Below are positions 61,949 through 64,000 of a stretch of 64,000 bases of DNA, piece after piece. Numbering within the stretch: position 1 is the stretch's first letter; every line of letters starts with the position of its first letter. The translations under genes and the position numbers were made by a program. The notes below the pieces were generated by a model. It did no database searches. It was not told the DNA's origin and was given only the letters and a program-made list of their open reading frames with translations. This stretch comes from Sphingobium sp. (GTDB lineage Bacteria; Pseudomonadota; Alphaproteobacteria; Sphingomonadales; Sphingomonadaceae): positions 124,001 through 188,000 of the forward strand of contig JAGIAZ010000001.1 of assembly GCA_017744605.1 (NCBI GenBank), read 5' to 3'.

Positions 61949-64000
61949 TCAGAACTTGAATCGGACGCCGAGGCGATAATAGCGCCCGATCGTGTCGAAA
62001 TAGGTCGGGTTGGTGTAGAACTGCGTCTCCGGCGCCGCCGGCGGCTTGCAGTTGAAGAGGTTGTTTACCGATCCGAAGATCTCGAGCCCCTTCTCCTTGC
62101 CCCATGGCCGGACCGAACCGAACATGTTGACGTAGAAGCGGCTCCCGACATTGTTGTTGTTGATGCTGTTGACCAATGTGGTCGCATAGCCCGCGTCGCC
62201 CGGGCCGACATAGGTCGCGTCATATTTGCCGGACGAGATGTAGCGCCCCTGCACCGTCGCCGTGAACAGCGGGGTATCGTAGGTCAGATAGCTGTTGATC
62301 AGCCAGTTGGGCGCCGAGGTCGAGGCCGCGACGCCCGTCTGCCCCGCGCGGTCGATCGTGGTGCCGAAAGTCGTGGTGCGGATGTTCGAGACATGAGTGG
62401 CCAACGCGCGCAGCGTGAGCGAATTGCCCGCGGCGAAGCGGAGCCTGTACTCGGCCTCGAAATCGATGCCGCGGGTCATCAGCTGGTCCAGGTTGAGCTG
62501 GATGTTGCGGATCTCCGTGATGGTCTGATTCGGGCCGAAGCTGATCAGCGAGCAGGCCAGCGTGTTGCCGGCGAAGCAACGGTCGATGATCTGCTGGGTG
62601 CCGCCCGGCGCGCCGGAAATATAGCCCTTCACATTGATCCGGTACCAGTCGACCGACAGCCGCAGGCCGTCGAGCGCGCCCTTAGGCTGCAGGACCAGGC
62701 CCACGGTCGTCGTGTCCGCCTTCTCCGGGCTCAGATTGGGCGAGCCGCCGTTGAGGATAGCCGGCGGCGTGGTCTGGCCGGTGTTGAACCGGTTGGTGAC
62801 CACGGTGAAGGCACTCGCAGACGCCAGATAGAGCTCCGCGAAATTGGGCGCGCGAATGTCATGGCTCTGCGTCACGCGCACGCGGACGCCGTCGATCGGC
62901 TCCCACTGGCCACTCAGCTTCCATGTGCCGCGCGTGAACTTGTTCTCGCTGTTCACGCGCAAATAGCTGCCGAAACCCTTGATGTCATAATGCGTCAGGC
63001 GAACCGCGCCATCGATGCTGAGCGACTTGGTCCAGGACGCATCCTTGATGAGCGGCAGGCCGACCTCGGCATAGCCCTCCAGCACATTGCTGCGGCCGCT
63101 ATAATCCGAACCGAAATTCTGGAAGTAGGCATATTGGTTGGACAGGGCGTCATGCGAAACCTTGATCCGGTCGACACGGAACTCGCCGCCCGCCGCGAAG
63201 GCGACCGGCCCCGCCGGCAGGTCGGCCAGATTGCCGCGAATGTTTGCGGCAACGACATGCTGCTGCAGCCGGATGTCCTCGCGCAACGTGCCGTAAACAA
63301 AGCTCTTGCCCTGATCGGTCACGTTACCTGCGCCGAAGAGATTGATCGGCACACAACCCGCAGCCGCCGCGCGCAGGGCGGGACTGGCGCTTAGCAAAGC
63401 GCGGCAGGTTGGCTTGCCGGTAACCGGGTCCGTGACGGCGTCGAGCGCATAATAGAAGCGCGCGTTGGCGGCGGCATAGGTCGCGGTCGACGCCGGGTTT
63501 GCCGAGCTTTCGAGCCCCTGCATGGGGTCGCCGGTGATGAGATTGTTCTGCACCGTCTGTAGCCGGTCCGTACGGCCATATTGATAATAGGCATCCCAGC
63601 TCCAGCCACCGCCCAATTGCCCTTCGAGACCCGAGGTGACGCGGTAGCTGTCCGCCTCCGAGATGCTCAGGCCGCGGCCAACGTCGTCGAATACGCGGCC
63701 AAGGCTGAAGGCGGGTGCCGCCGGGCGAACGGGCGATGGCGTCGCGGGCGCGGCGCCGACGACCGCACGGACTTCGGCCGGTATGTATGGGTTATCGACA
63801 TAAATCGGCAATGCGGACGTAAAATAGGCCGTCTGCAGCAGCGTGCCCTTGATGTGGCCGTATGAGCCCTCGAGGAATGCGTTGATGTTGCTCCCCAGTT
63901 CATAGTCCCCATGGGCGAACAGCGCGTAGCGCTCGACCGGCACCGTGATGTTCGAGTCGGTGTAGGTTGGATAGATGTCACCGCCGATCTGGCTGAGGCC
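61949..64000 (-). CDS. TonB-dependent receptor, C-terminal 683 residues
   Basis: The gene enters from beyond the right edge, so the signal peptide and plug are outside the window; the visible part begins within the barrel (IGGDIYPTYTDS and on). It holds many alternating strands, AAFAAGGEFRVDRIKV-like and RVRVTQSHDIRAPNFAELYL blocks, and ends FYTNPTYFDTIGRYYRLGVR with terminal Phe, as for outer-membrane TonB receptors. The motif set (SHDIRAPNFAELY, NPNLSPEKADTTTVGL-like) fits sphingomonad receptors for glycans or other large nutrients. The ligand is unknown. Confidence 0.92.
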   Translation of the reverse strand, partial: GLSQIGGDIYPTYTDSNITVPVERYALFAHGDYELGSNINAFLEGSYGHIKGTLLQTAYFTSALPIYVDNPYIPAEVRAVVGAAPATPSPVRPAAPAFSLGRVFDDVGRGLSISEADSYRVTSGLEGQLGGGWSWDAYYQYGRTDRLQTVQNNLITGDPMQGLESSANPASTATYAAANARFYYALDAVTDPVTGKPTCRALLSASPALRAAAAGCVPINLFGAGNVTDQGKSFVYGTLREDIRLQQHVVAANIRGNLADLPAGPVAFAAGGEFRVDRIKVSHDALSNQYAYFQNFGSDYSGRSNVLEGYAEVGLPLIKDASWTKSLSIDGAVRLTHYDIKGFGSYLRVNSENKFTRGTWKLSGQWEPIDGVRVRVTQSHDIRAPNFAELYLASASAFTVVTNRFNTGQTTPPAILNGGSPNLSPEKADTTTVGLVLQPKGALDGLRLSVDWYRINVKGYISGAPGGTQQIIDRCFAGNTLACSLISFGPNQTITEIRNIQLNLDQLMTRGIDFEAEYRLRFAAGNSLTLRALATHVSNIRTTTFGTTIDRAGQTGVAASTSAPNWLINSYLTYDTPLFTATVQGRYISSGKYDATYVGPGDAGYATTLVNSINNNNVGSRFYVNMFGSVRPWGKEKGLEIFGSVNNLFNCKPPAAPETQFYTNPTYFDTIGRYYRLGVRFKF

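Overview
The window looks like a chromosome segment of a high-G+C alphaproteobacterium, most probably a member of the Sphingomonadaceae. The grounds are a dusB-ntrB-ntrC-ntrY-ntrX run, an IspD-IspF fusion protein, a double-domain Hfq downstream of ntrX, short Flp pilins, TonB-dependent receptors, a ppdK-glyS-glyQ block and an rplY-pth pair. This is inference from gene content and order; there is no rRNA in the window to confirm it. Most of the sequence is core housekeeping DNA, densely packed, with many 1-11 nt gene overlaps. No transposase, phage gene, CRISPR array or rRNA was found.

Layout. 1-0.7 kb: start of a glycosyltransferase, tRNA-Pro and a small lipoprotein. 0.9-9 kb: ettA, a membrane hydroxylase, a carbonic anhydrase/acylphosphatase cluster, lipA, a COQ10/RatA-like gene, pncC and ispDF. 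8-15.3 kb: dusB and two NtrB/NtrC-type two-component pairs. 15.4-18.3 kb: hfq, hflX and mazG. 18.5-22.4 kb: tRNA-Arg, a comF-grxC-amidohydrolase-DUF1178 operon, a divergent methyltransferase and mutT. 22.4-23.3 kb: three Flp pilin genes. 23.5-29 kb (minus): an operon of a small membrane protein, a 616-residue exported protein, xerD, accA and an M48 protease. 29-34.2 kb: aroK-aroB, then radA-cvpA-IscU-like-DUF423 and a host-attachment-type protein. 34.3-40 kb: a nuclease-fold protein, a large patatin-like lipase, a cyclopropane-fatty-acid synthase and a membrane hydrolase. 40-43.4 kb: the 2-oxoacid:ferredoxin oxidoreductase korA/korB pair with an unknown gene wedged between. 43.6-48 kb: rppH, ald and an NTF2-GNAT-amidohydrolase operon. 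48-51.6 kb: a TonB receptor-like protein with an unusual Gln/Gly-rich insert, and a second NTF2-fold protein. 52-58.3 kb: tRNA-Arg, ppdK, glyS, glyQ. 58.5-64 kb: two TraB/GumN proteins, rplY, pth and a TonB receptor that runs off the right edge.

Functional themes. Nitrogen and redox signalling (NtrBC/NtrYX), RNA handling (Hfq, HflX, RppH, Pth, GlyQS, EttA, DusB), central carbon and nitrogen metabolism (PpdK, KorAB, Ald, AroKB, AccA) and envelope lipids (patatin-like protein, cyclopropane synthase) dominate.

The non-housekeeping signal is mainly a rich set of palindromic intergenic repeats, at least five distinct families. One copy is translated in frame inside glyS. Other points worth a second look are the double Hfq, an hflX gene without a usable start codon, a duplicated tRNA-Arg 3' end that looks like an integration scar, the lower-G+C gene between korA and korB, and the composition of the first TonB receptor. 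No clearly new multi-gene system was found.
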